Positions 45,282 through 53,624 of a stretch of DNA of 64,000 nt are shown one piece after another (within the stretch, counting starts at the first letter, position 1; every line of letters begins with the position of its first letter). Below the pieces are notes generated by a model, which saw only the letters and a list, made by a program, of their open reading frames with translations, did no database searches and was not told where the DNA came from. The translations under genes and the position numbers were made by a program. The stretch comes from CAVQZA01 sp963718355 (GTDB taxonomy: Bacteria > Actinomycetota > Thermoleophilia > Gaiellales > Gaiellaceae). The stretch is taken from positions 1-64,000 of the forward strand of contig CAVQZA010000008.1 in the NCBI GenBank assembly GCA_963718355.1, given 5' to 3'.

Positions 45282-46502
45282 TCAGTCCACTGCGCGGACG
45301 CGCCTGTCCAGGAGCGGCAGTAGCCAGAGCAGGGCGCCGAGGATCGCGCCCGTGGCGATGATCGCCTGCGGCGCGAACAGGCCCGCGAGGCCGGCCGCGA
45401 GCAGGTACCCGACGGGCGTCAGTCCGAACGAGCCGAAAAAATCGAGGCTGATCACGCGCGAGAGGTAGCCCTCCGGCACGAGCTCGGTCAGCATCGTCAT
45501 CCATAGGCCGATCGCGGCGCCGATGAAGAAGCCGCGGACGACCGACGCCGCCGCGGCGAGCGGAAACCAGGGCGAGAGCGCGAGCAGGAGCATGAACACG
45601 TCGTTGATCGAGAACGCCGTGAAGCAGAGGATCGCGCGCTTCCGCCGCGGGTTCACGTGCGCGAACGTGAACGAGCCGAGCACCATCCCGACCGCCTGCA
45701 GGCTGAAGATCAACCCGTACGCCCCGATCCCGAGGTGGAAGTGCTCCTTCACGAGCCGGGGCAGCAGCGTCTGGAACGGCGCCATCGCGACCATCAGGAT
45801 CAACGTCGTCACCGCGATTCCGGTCCAGAGCCACGGCACGCTCGCGACGTAGCGGAAGCCGGCGGCGAGGTCGCGCCAGGGCCCGGCGGTCGGCTCCTGC
45901 TCGAGCCGGCGCGGCCGCGCCCGCCAGAGCAGCGCCGCCGAGAAGAGGAACGACAGCGCATCGAGGGAGAAGACCGTCGTCGAGCCGGCCGTGCCGTAGA
46001 TCAGCGCCGCCAGCGCCGGCCCGCCGATCGCAGCGGTCTGCCGGGCGACGTTGAGCATCGAGTTCGCCGACGCGAGCACCGGCTGCTCGACGACGAGCGG
46101 CACGATCCCGCCGAACGCCGGCTGGAAGAAGCCGTCGGCGAGGCCGATCAGCGTCACGAGCACGAGGATCGCCGGGAACGAGAGCTGACCCGTCGCGTCA
46201 AGCGCGGCCAGGATCCCGACGAACAGAGCGCGCGCGAGGTCGGAGCCGATCATCAGCCGCCGGCGCGGGTAGCGGTCGGCGATCACGCCGCCGATCAGGA
46301 GCGTCGTCAGTAGCGCCGCCGACTGGAGCGCGAGCACGATTCCAAGCGAGCCCGCCGAGCCGGTGAGGTTCGTCACGTACCAGCCGATCGCGACGAGGAA
46401 GGCCGAGTCGCCGGCGAAGGAGACCGTCTGGCCTCCCCAGAGGAGGCGGAAGTCGCGGCTGCGGAAGGCCGAGAGTGCGTTGGCGCGGAGCGAGTCGAGC
46501 AT
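45282..46502 (-). CDS. MFS transporter (MDR-type)
   Basis: This 406-residue membrane protein has about twelve hydrophobic segments. It begins SAFRSRDFRLLWGGQTVSFAGDSAF, a signature of the enterobactin-exporter/macrolide-efflux (EntS/MefA-like) MFS group, followed by ADRYPRRRLMIGSDLARAL. It probably exports small molecules; the substrate is unknown. ATG 46502 is chosen over a longer start at 46574 because TAGCCT lies 8 nt upstream on this strand (46511-46516), a leaderless promoter, and the extension would overlap the divergent gene. Confidence 0.87.
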   Translation of the reverse strand: MLDSLRANALSAFRSRDFRLLWGGQTVSFAGDSAFLVAIGWYVTNLTGSAGSLGIVLALQSAALLTTLLIGGVIADRYPRRRLMIGSDLARALFVGILAALDATGQLSFPAILVLVTLIGLADGFFQPAFGGIVPLVVEQPVLASANSMLNVARQTAAIGGPALAALIYGTAGSTTVFSLDALSFLFSAALLWRARPRRLEQEPTAGPWRDLAAGFRYVASVPWLWTGIAVTTLILMVAMAPFQTLLPRLVKEHFHLGIGAYGLIFSLQAVGMVLGSFTFAHVNPRRKRAILCFTAFSINDVFMLLLALSPWFPLAAAASVVRGFFIGAAIGLWMTMLTELVPEGYLSRVISLDFFGSFGLTPVGYLLAAGLAGLFAPQAIIATGAILGALLWLLPLLDRRVRAVD

Positions 46503-46527
46503 CGGCGTCGAGGCTATTCTCTTGGCC

Positions 46528-47211
46528 GTGTCGGACTCGAAGCTCTTAGCCGTGCTGTTCGACGTCGACTTCACGCTCGTGCGCCCGGGGCCGGATCTCG
46601 GCGCCGAGGGTTACGTGCGGCTCGGCGAGCGGCACGGCCTCGCGCTCGACATCGCGCGCCACGATCAGGCCCGCCTCGACGCCTTCGCCGAGCTGAAACG
46701 CCACCCCGAGCTGGAGCACGACGACGAGGTCTGGATCGTCTTCACCGAACGCGTGATCGTCGGGATGGGCGGCGACGCGCACGGCGCCTACGACTGCGCG
46801 GCGGAGATGGTCGCCGCCTGGGAGAACCACGACAACTTCGAGTTGTTCGAGGACGCGGAGCCGGTGCTCGAGGAGCTGCGTGCGCGCGGGCTCAAGCTCG
46901 GGCTCGTCTCGAACACGAGTCGTGACCTCGAGGCGTTCGTCGTCCATCACGCGCTCGACGTCGACGTCGCGATCGGCTCGCGCTCGTTCGGCAAGACAAA
47001 GCCCGACCCGTCGATCTTCCGTGCCGCGCTCGGTGTGCTCGGCGTCGAGCCTGCGGCGGCGGCGATGGTCGGCGACTCGGTCGAGGACGACATCGAGGGC
47101 GCGCTCGCGCTCGGGATGCGCGCGATCCTGCTCGACCGCGAGGGCCGCTACCCCGAGCTCAAGCCGCGGATCGCGGGACTCGGCGAGCTGACGGCCGCGC
47201 TAGGGCTCTAG
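46528..47211 (+). CDS. HAD-superfamily hydrolase
   Basis: The 227-residue protein has an altered first motif, FDVDFTLV (usual DxDGT), the serine of LVSNTSRD, the lysine of FGKTKPDPSIF and the aspartates of MVGDSVEDDIEG. The Phe in place of Gly in the first motif is seen in some HAD members and leaves both aspartates in place. Substrate unknown. GTG 46528 lies 7 nt after TATTCT (46515-46520), so it is probably leaderless. It overlaps the end of the opposing CoA-transferase gene. Confidence 0.83.
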   Translation: MSDSKLLAVLFDVDFTLVRPGPDLGAEGYVRLGERHGLALDIARHDQARLDAFAELKRHPELEHDDEVWIVFTERVIVGMGGDAHGAYDCAAEMVAAWENHDNFELFEDAEPVLEELRARGLKLGLVSNTSRDLEAFVVHHALDVDVAIGSRSFGKTKPDPSIFRAALGVLGVEPAAAAMVGDSVEDDIEGALALGMRAILLDREGRYPELKPRIAGLGELTAALGL

Positions 47212-48079
47212 CCCGAACTCCGCCGCGGCCTCCTCGAGCGTCGCGACGGGGCCGACGCAGACCTCTTCGCCGTCGAACAGCTCGAGCCATTCGGCGAGCG
47301 GGCGCGTGGCGATCAGCGCGGCGAGCTCCGGCAGCTCCGGCTCGAACGCGTGGGCGGCCCACTCCTCGTGGCCGAGCAGCTCGCAGAGGCGCTGCCAGAA
47401 GCGCGGCTCGAGCGCGGCGACGGTGAGGAAGCGGCCGTCGGCGGTGGCGTAGGTCGCGTAACAGGCGGTGCCGCCGGTGAGGAGCCGCGGGATCGGGTCG
47501 CCGCCGAGCCGGTGCGACGACGAGCCGGTGCGAGCCGTGCGTCATCGAGACGACGAGGTGGCGCCCGACTCCGGTGCGCTCGCGCTCGAGCAGCGCGGCC
47601 AGGATCTCGGCGACGGCGGTGAGCGCGCCTGCTGCGAGGTCGGCGATCTGAACCGGCGGCGGCGCGGGTGCGGTGTCCGCGAGCGCGCCGGCCCAGCCGA
47701 GGTAGTTGAGGTCGTGCCCGACGCGCTGCTCGTGGCGGCCGCCGAGCCCGAAGCCGGTGATCGAGCACCACACCGTCCGCTCGGCCCGCTCGAGCCCGAG
47801 CCGCTCGGTGACGCCGGGGCGGAAGCTGTCGACCACGACATCGGCACTCGCGACCAGTGCCTGTCCGACCTCCGGCTCGGCCTTGAGATCGCAGAAGACC
47901 GACTCCTTGCCCGCGTTCAGCGCCGCCTCCCACGCGGGCGCCGCCTCGCGCAGCGGATCGCCGTCCGGCGGCTCGAGCCGCACCACACGCGCGCCGAGGC
48001 GCAGCAACTCGCGCGTCGCGTACGGCCCCGGCAGGAGCCGGCTCAGGTCGACGACGAGCATCCCGGCGAGCGGTTGCAC
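47200..48079 (-). CDS. CaiB/BaiF-type CoA-transferase, frame broken
   Basis: The start (MVQPLAGMLVVDLSRLLPGPYATREL) and LRLGARVVRLEPPDGDP, DVVVDSFRPGV and GWAGALADT identify a family III CoA-transferase or racemase. The frame breaks at 47505-47530, where the 10-mer CGAGCCGGTG occurs twice 16 bases apart; downstream, the other frame reads GGDPIPRLLTGGTACYATYATADGRFLTVAALEPRFWQ, a perfect family continuation. Corrected length is about 287-292. The active-site aspartate region reads VVSMTHGSH, without the usual acidic residue. ATG 48079 is used because GAGAG lies before it; GTG 48097 is possible. The TetR operator lies 34 nt upstream. Confidence 0.85.
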
Positions 48080-48112
48080 CATCTTCGATTCTCTCACTAC
48101 ACTCGGCGAACG

Positions 48113-48130
48113 TTGACTGACCGTTCAATC
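48113..48130. promoter_or_regulatory. TetR-type operator, copy 1
   Basis: TTGACTGACCGTTCAATC contains the near-palindrome TGACCGTTCA (48118-48127). It lies between the CaiB start and the -10-like TACACT (48098-48103), and covers the first codons of the TetR gene. An almost identical site (18-base block, one difference) lies at 59459. Confidence 0.65.
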
Positions 48131-48709
48131 GCCCAGGAGGAGAAGCGTCGGCTGATCCTCGACGCCGCCGTCAAGGTGTTCGCCCGCAAGGGCTACCACA
48201 CGTGCCGCGTGGGGGACATCGCCGAGGAGGCGGGCGTCGCGCACGGCCTTCTCTACCACTACTTCGCGTCGAAGGACGAGGTGCTCGAGACGATCTTTCG
48301 CGAGACCTGGGCCGAGCTGCTCGAGGCGATGCGCTCGGTGGGCGAGTCGGACGCGCCCGCCGCCGAGCAGCTGCGCCGGGTCGGCGCGATCCTGCTTCGG
48401 TCGTGGCGGCGCGACCCGGACCTCGTGACCGTGCTCGTGCGCGAGGTCGTCCGCAGCGGCGATCTCCAGAACCGGGTCGTCGAGCGCGACGAGGCCCTGG
48501 AGGCGATCGAGCGGATCGTCGCTCAGGGGCAGCAGCGCGGCGAGTTTCGCGAGGAGGTCGATCCGCGTCTCGCGAGCCTGATCGTCTACGGCGCGCTACG
48601 CGAGATCCTGACGGGCTGGGTGCTGGGCCGGCTGCCCGACGGCGACGAGGAGATCGCGCGCGCCGAACGGACCTTCACCGAATTGTTCATCGGCGGGCTC
48701 GAGGTCTGA
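48113..48709 (+). CDS. TetR-family transcriptional regulator
   Basis: The 198-residue repressor has an N-terminal helix-turn-helix (ILDAAVKVFARKGYHTCRVGDIAEEAGVAHGLLYHYFASKDEVLE, about residues 15-60) and a helical ligand-binding domain. Context (CoA-transferase, acyl-CoA dehydrogenases) suggests it senses an acyl-CoA. TTG 48113 is the only start giving the full DNA-binding domain; it lies in the operator itself, about 9 nt after TACACT, so the mRNA is nearly leaderless and the gene is probably autoregulated. The MFS gene follows after 4 nt. Confidence 0.88.
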   Translation: MTDRSIAQEEKRRLILDAAVKVFARKGYHTCRVGDIAEEAGVAHGLLYHYFASKDEVLETIFRETWAELLEAMRSVGESDAPAAEQLRRVGAILLRSWRRDPDLVTVLVREVVRSGDLQNRVVERDEALEAIERIVAQGQQRGEFREEVDPRLASLIVYGALREILTGWVLGRLPDGDEEIARAERTFTELFIGGLEV

Positions 48710-48713
48710 GCCC

Positions 48714-49986
48714 GTGACGACGGCGACCCCGCAGGCGACGGGCGCTCCGGCGACCTTCGGCTGGCGGCTGCCGTGGGTGCTCGGGCTCGGCGCCTTCGGG
48801 CTCGCGTTCTCGATCACGACCACGGCCGCGTACCTGCCGCCGCTGCTCGGCACGCTTCACCGACTCGCGCACGATGATCGCCGCCGTGCTCGCCGCGGAG
48901 GGCGTGTTCGCGCTGACGCTGCCCGTGGTGATCGGGCCGTGGAGCGACACCTTCCACACGCCGCTCGGCCGACGTCGCCCGTTCATGCTCGCCGCGCTCG
49001 GGCCGATGGGCTTCTGCCTCGCGCTGATGGCGTTCATGCCGAGCCTGTGGACGACGACGCTGATCGTGCTCGCGTTCTTCTTCGCGTACTACGTCTACGA
49101 GCCGCCCTACCGCGGTCTCTATCCGGATCTGCTGCCGCCGTCGGCGTACGGGCGGGCGCAGGGAATCCAGCACGTGCTGCGCGGCGCGGCGCTCGGGCTC
49201 GCGCTCGTCGGCGGCGGGCTCCTGTTCCACGTCTGGAGGGCTTCGCCGTTCCTGATCGCCGCGTTCGTGACGACGGTCGCCTGCGGCGCCGCGATCGTGT
49301 TCGTGGTCGAGGACGGCGGCCACGGGCGCGTCTTCGAGGGCGTCCGCGTCTACGTCGCCCACAGCTTCCGGATCGCGCGCGGAAACACCGACGTGCGCCG
49401 CTGGCTCGGCGCCAACGCGGCCTGGGAGGGCGCCTTCGCGGCGGAGCGCACGTTCGTCGTCCTCTACATCACGCGTGGGCTGCACGAGTCGCTCGCCACG
49501 TCGTCGGCGGTGCTCGGGACCGTGGCTGCGGGCTACATGATCGCCGCGGTCTTCTCGGGGCCGCTGGGCGATCGTGTGGGCCTGGCGCGCGTGATCTTCG
49601 TGGCGTCGTTCATCTACGGCGGCGGGCTGATCCTCGCGGGCTTCGCGACGTCGTGGAGCAACTGGTACTACGCGCTCGTGTTTCCGGTCGCGATCGCCGG
49701 CGGCGCGGTGATGACGCTTGCGTGGGGGTTGCTCTTCATCCTGATGCCGGAGGGCCAGCGCGGCGCGATCTCGGGGCTCGCTACCTGGACGAAGGGCTTC
49801 GGGCTGCTCGCGGGGCCGCTGATCGCGGGCGCGCTGATCGACCTGCTCTCGCCGTACCTGCCCGCGACGAACGGGTACCAGATCCTGTGGCCGATCTGCG
49901 CGATCCCGATCCTCGCGGTGATCCCGCTGATCTGGATGCTGATGCGGGCCGAGGCTAGAAGCAGGGAGAGCGGCCGTATCGCATGA
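48714..49986 (+). CDS. MFS transporter (GPH/SLC45-like), frame broken
   Basis: The corrected 423-residue protein has about twelve membrane segments. WVLGLGAFGLAFSITTTAAYLPPLL, then GPWSDTFHTPLGRRRPFML and YEPPYRGLYPDLLP place it near the glycoside-pentoside-hexuronide/sucrose-type carriers; the substrate is unknown. The frame changes at 48855-48860 (ACGCTTCACC where ACG TTC ACC is expected); one extra C explains it. It is the second gene after TetR, 4 nt apart, so it is probably in the same unit. Its end overlaps the opposing small gene by 32 bases. Confidence 0.82.
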
Positions 49987-50435
49987 GGCCGAAGCCCCAG
50001 AGCTTCTGGTCGACGACGTAGAACGCCGTCAGCGTCCCGCCACAGGCGCAGCAACAGCACCGAGTAGCCGACGCACTGCTCGAGCGGCATCGGGCCGTAG
50101 AGCTGGGTGATCTTCGCCGCCGGGTCGCCGCTCACGAGACCTTTCGTCGTTCGCCAGCCGGGCGGCGACCAGAGCGTGTAGAGCGCGGAGACGCGACCGC
50201 CGCGGAGCTCGACTCCGGCGCCCTGCTGGGTGAACGGCTTGTAGGTGAAGTACCAGGTCGGCGCCGCGCAGCCGCGGCAGGTGCCGTAGTGCGAGCCCCA
50301 GGCCGAGCGCACCTGCGCCTGGGTCATCCCGAGCCGCAGGCCGCCGAGGCTGACCCCGGGGACGAGCACACCGTGGAGTGGCGGCGCAAGCGCGAACGCG
50401 GTGGCGGCGGTTGCGGCGAGGGTGCGCACCCTCAC
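49955..50435 (-). CDS. Small exported protein of unknown function, frame broken
   Basis: The GTG start (50435, or 50429) leads into a short hydrophobic segment (TLAATAATAFALAPPLHGV), probably a signal peptide. Then comes GVSLGGLRLGMTQAQVRSAWG, a motif common in secreted SmpA/BamE-like or 'GIxLGxs' proteins, and two CxxC pairs. The frame changes near 50045 (CGCCTGTGG, one extra C); the corrected end reads CGGTLTAFYVVDQKLWGFGLMRYGRSPCF, giving about 159 residues. Function unknown. Confidence 0.65.
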
Positions 50436-50447
50436 ATACTTGCGGAC

Positions 50448-50915
50448 ATGCCCGACTTCAACCTGATCCACGGCACCCTCGACGACGAGGGCTGGCGCGC
50501 GGGCTTCACCCACCGCGGGATCCGTGTCGCTGACGAGATCGGCGCCGAGCGGCTCGGGGCCAGCCTGTTCGAGCTGGGGCCGGGCGAGAAGATCTGCCCG
50601 TACCACTACCACTACGCGAACGAGGAGTGGCTGTTCGTGGTCTCCGGGGCGCCGACCGTGCGCGCGCCCGACGGCGACCACGTGCTGCGCGCGGGCGACG
50701 TCATCTGCTTCCCGACGGGTCCGGAGGGTGCGCACAGCGTCCGCAACGAGAGCGACGAGCCGGTGCGGGTCCTGATGCTCTCGACGCTGATCTTCCCCGA
50801 GATTCCCGTTTACCCGGACAGCGACAAGATCGGCACGCGGCCGGTCGAGGTCGGCGAGGAGGATCGGCTCAACTTCCGCCGCTCGACCGCGGTCGACTAC
50901 TGGGACGGCGAGTAG
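50448..50915 (+). CDS. Cupin-domain protein 1
   Basis: This 155-residue single-domain cupin shows both motifs: PYHYHYANEEWLFVVSG with two His and one Glu, and GDVICFPTGPEGAHSVRN with the last His. All four metal ligands are therefore present. It has a pair of YPDS and YWDGE ends shared with the next gene. Substrate unknown; such cupins include dioxygenases, isomerases and binding proteins. It lies 12 nt from the divergent exported-protein gene. Confidence 0.85.
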   Translation: MPDFNLIHGTLDDEGWRAGFTHRGIRVADEIGAERLGASLFELGPGEKICPYHYHYANEEWLFVVSGAPTVRAPDGDHVLRAGDVICFPTGPEGAHSVRNESDEPVRVLMLSTLIFPEIPVYPDSDKIGTRPVEVGEEDRLNFRRSTAVDYWDGE

Positions 50916-51379
50916 TGGAGGTCTTCAACCTCTACGACGGTGAGCTCGAGGAGGAGCGGAGCGAGCCCGAGGGCTTCCGCTGGCGCGCGGCGGGCCTCGG
51001 GCGAAAGCTCGGTGCCGAGCTGCTCGGGGCGACGCTGTACGAGCTCCAGCCGGGCGAGAGCAGCTTCCCCTACCACTACGAGTGGGGCTGCGAGGAGTGG
51101 CTGCTCGTGGTCTCGGGGGCGCCGACGCTGCGCGATCCCGCCGGTGAGCGCGAGCTCGCGCCCGGCGACACGGTCTGCTTCCGCGAGGGCCCTGACGGCG
51201 CGCATCTCGTCGCGAATCGCAGCGACGGGGTCGTCCGGGTCGTGATCCTCTCGACCAAGGCCCGCCCGGCCGTGGCCGTCTACCCGGACAGCGGCAAGAT
51301 CGGGCTCTGGGGCGCGGGCGACGACAGCGCCATGTTCCGCAGCCGCGACGCGGTCGGCTACTGGGACGGCGAGGCCTAG
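50915..51379 (+). CDS. Cupin-domain protein 2
   Basis: This 154-residue cupin is a diverged copy of the preceding gene (shared EEWL-VVSGAPT-R-P, GP-GAH, VYPDS-KIG and YWDGE blocks). The first motif reads PYHYEWGCEEW, so the second histidine of HxH is Glu, which changes the metal site. The GTG start shares one base with the stop of cupin 1, so they are coupled. The end overlaps the opposing acyl-CoA dehydrogenase by four bases. Confidence 0.83.
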   Translation: MEVFNLYDGELEEERSEPEGFRWRAAGLGRKLGAELLGATLYELQPGESSFPYHYEWGCEEWLLVVSGAPTLRDPAGERELAPGDTVCFREGPDGAHLVANRSDGVVRVVILSTKARPAVAVYPDSGKIGLWGAGDDSAMFRSRDAVGYWDGEA

Positions 51380-52587
51380 ACCGCGGCCGGCGCGGGGTCC
51401 CACGACACGATCGGCGACATCTCGCCCGTGTGCCCGTTCAGCGACCGGTACCCGAGCGCGTGCTCGGCCTGCAGCATCTTGTGGATCTGCGTGGTGCCCT
51501 CGTAGATGATCGGCGCCCGCGCGTTGCGGAAGTAGCGCTCGATCCCGTACTCGGCCGAGTAGCCGTACGAGCCGAAGACCTGGATCGCGAGGTGCGCCGC
51601 CTCGAACGCCGACTCGGTCGCGTGCCACTTTGCAAGCCCGGTCTCGCGCGTGTTGCGCTTGCCCTGATCCTTCATCCACGCGGCCTGCATCACGAGCAGC
51701 TTCGAGGTCTCGTAGCCGAGCACCATCGTTGCGATCATGTCCTGGACGAGCTGGTAGCGGCCGATCTCCTGGCCGAAGGTCTCGCGCTCGCGCGCGTAGG
51801 CGGTGGAGCGCTCGAGGCAGGCGCGGATCACGCCGAGTGAGCCGGCGGCGACCGTGAAGCGGCCCTGGTCGAGCGAGTGCATCGCGATCTCGAAGCCCTG
51901 TCCCTCCTCGCCGAGGCGGTTCTCGGCGGGCACCTCGACGTTCTCGAAGAACAGCTCGCCGGTCGAGCCGGCCCAGACGCCGAGCTTGTTCTCGGTGTCC
52001 GCGGTCGTGACGCCGGGCCAGGTGCGCTCGACGATGAACGCCGACATGCCCTTGTGGCCCGCGGCCGGATCGGTCTTCGCGACGACGAGCTGGTGATCGG
52101 CGACCGAGGCGTACGAGATCCAGTTCTTCTGTCCGTTCAGGACGTAGGTGTCGCCCTCGCGCCGCGCCGTCGTCCGCATCGCGGCGACGTCCGAGCCGGC
52201 GCCCGGCTCGGTGAGCCCGAAGCAGCCGAGCTTCTCGCCCTTCGCCTGCGGCACGAGGTAGCGCTGCTTCTGCGCCTCGGTGCCGTAGCGCAGGAGCGAC
52301 GAGGAGTTGAGGCCGACGTGGACGGAGATCAGCGTCCGGAAGGCCGACTCGCCACGCTCGATCTCCTCGCAGGCGAGCGCCTCGGAGACGTAGTCCAGCC
52401 CGGCGCCGCCGTACTCCTCTGGTGTGACGATCCCGAGCAGGCCCAGCTCGGCCATGCCCTCGATCAGGGACATGTCCAGGTGGTGGTTGATGTCGTTCTC
52501 GACCGCGACCGGGAGCACGCGCTCGTCCACGAAGGCGCGGACGGTCTCCTGGATTAGCTTCTGCTCGGCGGTGAGCTCGAAATCCAC
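51376..52587 (-). CDS. Acyl-CoA dehydrogenase
   Basis: The 403-residue FAD enzyme oxidises acyl-CoA to enoyl-CoA. LTEPGAGSDVAAMRTTA, KNWISYASVADHQLV and the C-terminal catalytic IYEGTTQIHKM (Glu) are intact. The GTG start lies 7 nt after TAGACT (52595-52600 on the minus strand), so the mRNA is leaderless. No copy of the TetR operator lies upstream, in contrast to the pair at 59.5 kb. Chain length cannot be told. Confidence 0.92.
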   Translation of the reverse strand: MDFELTAEQKLIQETVRAFVDERVLPVAVENDINHHLDMSLIEGMAELGLLGIVTPEEYGGAGLDYVSEALACEEIERGESAFRTLISVHVGLNSSSLLRYGTEAQKQRYLVPQAKGEKLGCFGLTEPGAGSDVAAMRTTARREGDTYVLNGQKNWISYASVADHQLVVAKTDPAAGHKGMSAFIVERTWPGVTTADTENKLGVWAGSTGELFFENVEVPAENRLGEEGQGFEIAMHSLDQGRFTVAAGSLGVIRACLERSTAYARERETFGQEIGRYQLVQDMIATMVLGYETSKLLVMQAAWMKDQGKRNTRETGLAKWHATESAFEAAHLAIQVFGSYGYSAEYGIERYFRNARAPIIYEGTTQIHKMLQAEHALGYRSLNGHTGEMSPIVSWDPAPAAV

Positions 52588-52673
52588 GGCCGTGAGTCTA
52601 CGGCCTCGCGTCCTTCATCGACGCTTAACGGAGGCGGGGTCGAAAATCAATCTCGCCGGAATATAAGGAAAGC

Positions 52674-53624
52674 ATGAGAGCCGTCGAGGGCGTGGCGCCC
52701 CCGTTTCGGCAGGCAATCGTGGTCGCCGCGGCGGTATTTGCGGGGCTGTTCGTGGCCGTCGGCGGACTCGGCACCTACCGCTACCTCGAGAACTACTGGA
52801 TCTACCGGGGCTTTCCGCCGCCGCACGATCCGGCCTTCGTGCTCCAGCGCGGGACGGTGCAGTCGTTCCGACTCGCGAGCCCGGCGCTCGGCGGCCGGCG
52901 CCAGGAGGTCGTCGTCTACCTGCCTCCCGGCTATGCAACGGCGACCCGGCGCTATCCGGTCTTCTACCTCCTGCACGGCGTCCCGGGCCGGCCTCGCGCG
53001 TTCCTCCAGACGGTGCGCGCCGGCGTCGTCCAGGACATCTACCTCGCGAAGCATCTCGGCGGGCCGATGATCCTCGTGATGCCGTTCGGCTCGACGGGCA
53101 CGTTCACGGATGAGGAATGGGCCAACGGCGTCCGTCCGAACAATGGCTGGGAGACGTTCGTCGCGCGCGATCTCGTCAAGACGATCGACGCGCGCTACCG
53201 GACGATCCCGCGAGGAGCCGGGCGCGCGATCGGCGGGCTCTCCGAAGGCGGCTACGGCGCGCTCAACATCGCGTTCCACCACCCGCGCGAGTTCCGAGTG
53301 ATCGAGAGCTGGTCGGGATATCAGCAGGCCGACAACCTGCGCTCGATCTTCGGCGGACGGCCGGCGGTGCTCCGGCACAACAGTCCCGCCGACACCCTCG
53401 CCGCGGTGGCGCGCACCCTGCGGCGCGAGCATGCCTTCGTCTGGTTCTACTCGGGAAACAAGGATCCGCTCCACGTCCAGAACGGCGTGTTCGCGACCGC
53501 CCTCGCGCGCGATCGCGTCGTCCATCGCTACTTCCTGGTTCGGGGCGGCCACAACTGGGCGATCTGGCGCGGCGAGGCAATGGCCGCGCTGCTCGCGGCG
53601 ACAGGGCACCTCGCCCATGCGTAG
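52674..53624 (+). CDS. Membrane-anchored esterase D-type hydrolase
   Basis: The 316-residue protein has an N-terminal membrane helix (about residues 14-33) and an extracytoplasmic esterase domain: VYLPPGY, PVFYLLHGVPG, nucleophile Ser in GGLSEGGYGAL, acid in SGNKDPLH and His in GGHNWAIWR. The fold resembles mycolyltransferase and S-formylglutathione-hydrolase-type esterases. AAGGAA precedes the ATG. It overlaps the MprF-like gene by 8 bases, so the pair is translated together; a role on aminoacylated lipids is inferred from that. Confidence 0.83.
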   Translation: MRAVEGVAPPFRQAIVVAAAVFAGLFVAVGGLGTYRYLENYWIYRGFPPPHDPAFVLQRGTVQSFRLASPALGGRRQEVVVYLPPGYATATRRYPVFYLLHGVPGRPRAFLQTVRAGVVQDIYLAKHLGGPMILVMPFGSTGTFTDEEWANGVRPNNGWETFVARDLVKTIDARYRTIPRGAGRAIGGLSEGGYGALNIAFHHPREFRVIESWSGYQQADNLRSIFGGRPAVLRHNSPADTLAAVARTLRREHAFVWFYSGNKDPLHVQNGVFATALARDRVVHRYFLVRGGHNWAIWRGEAMAALLAATGHLAHA

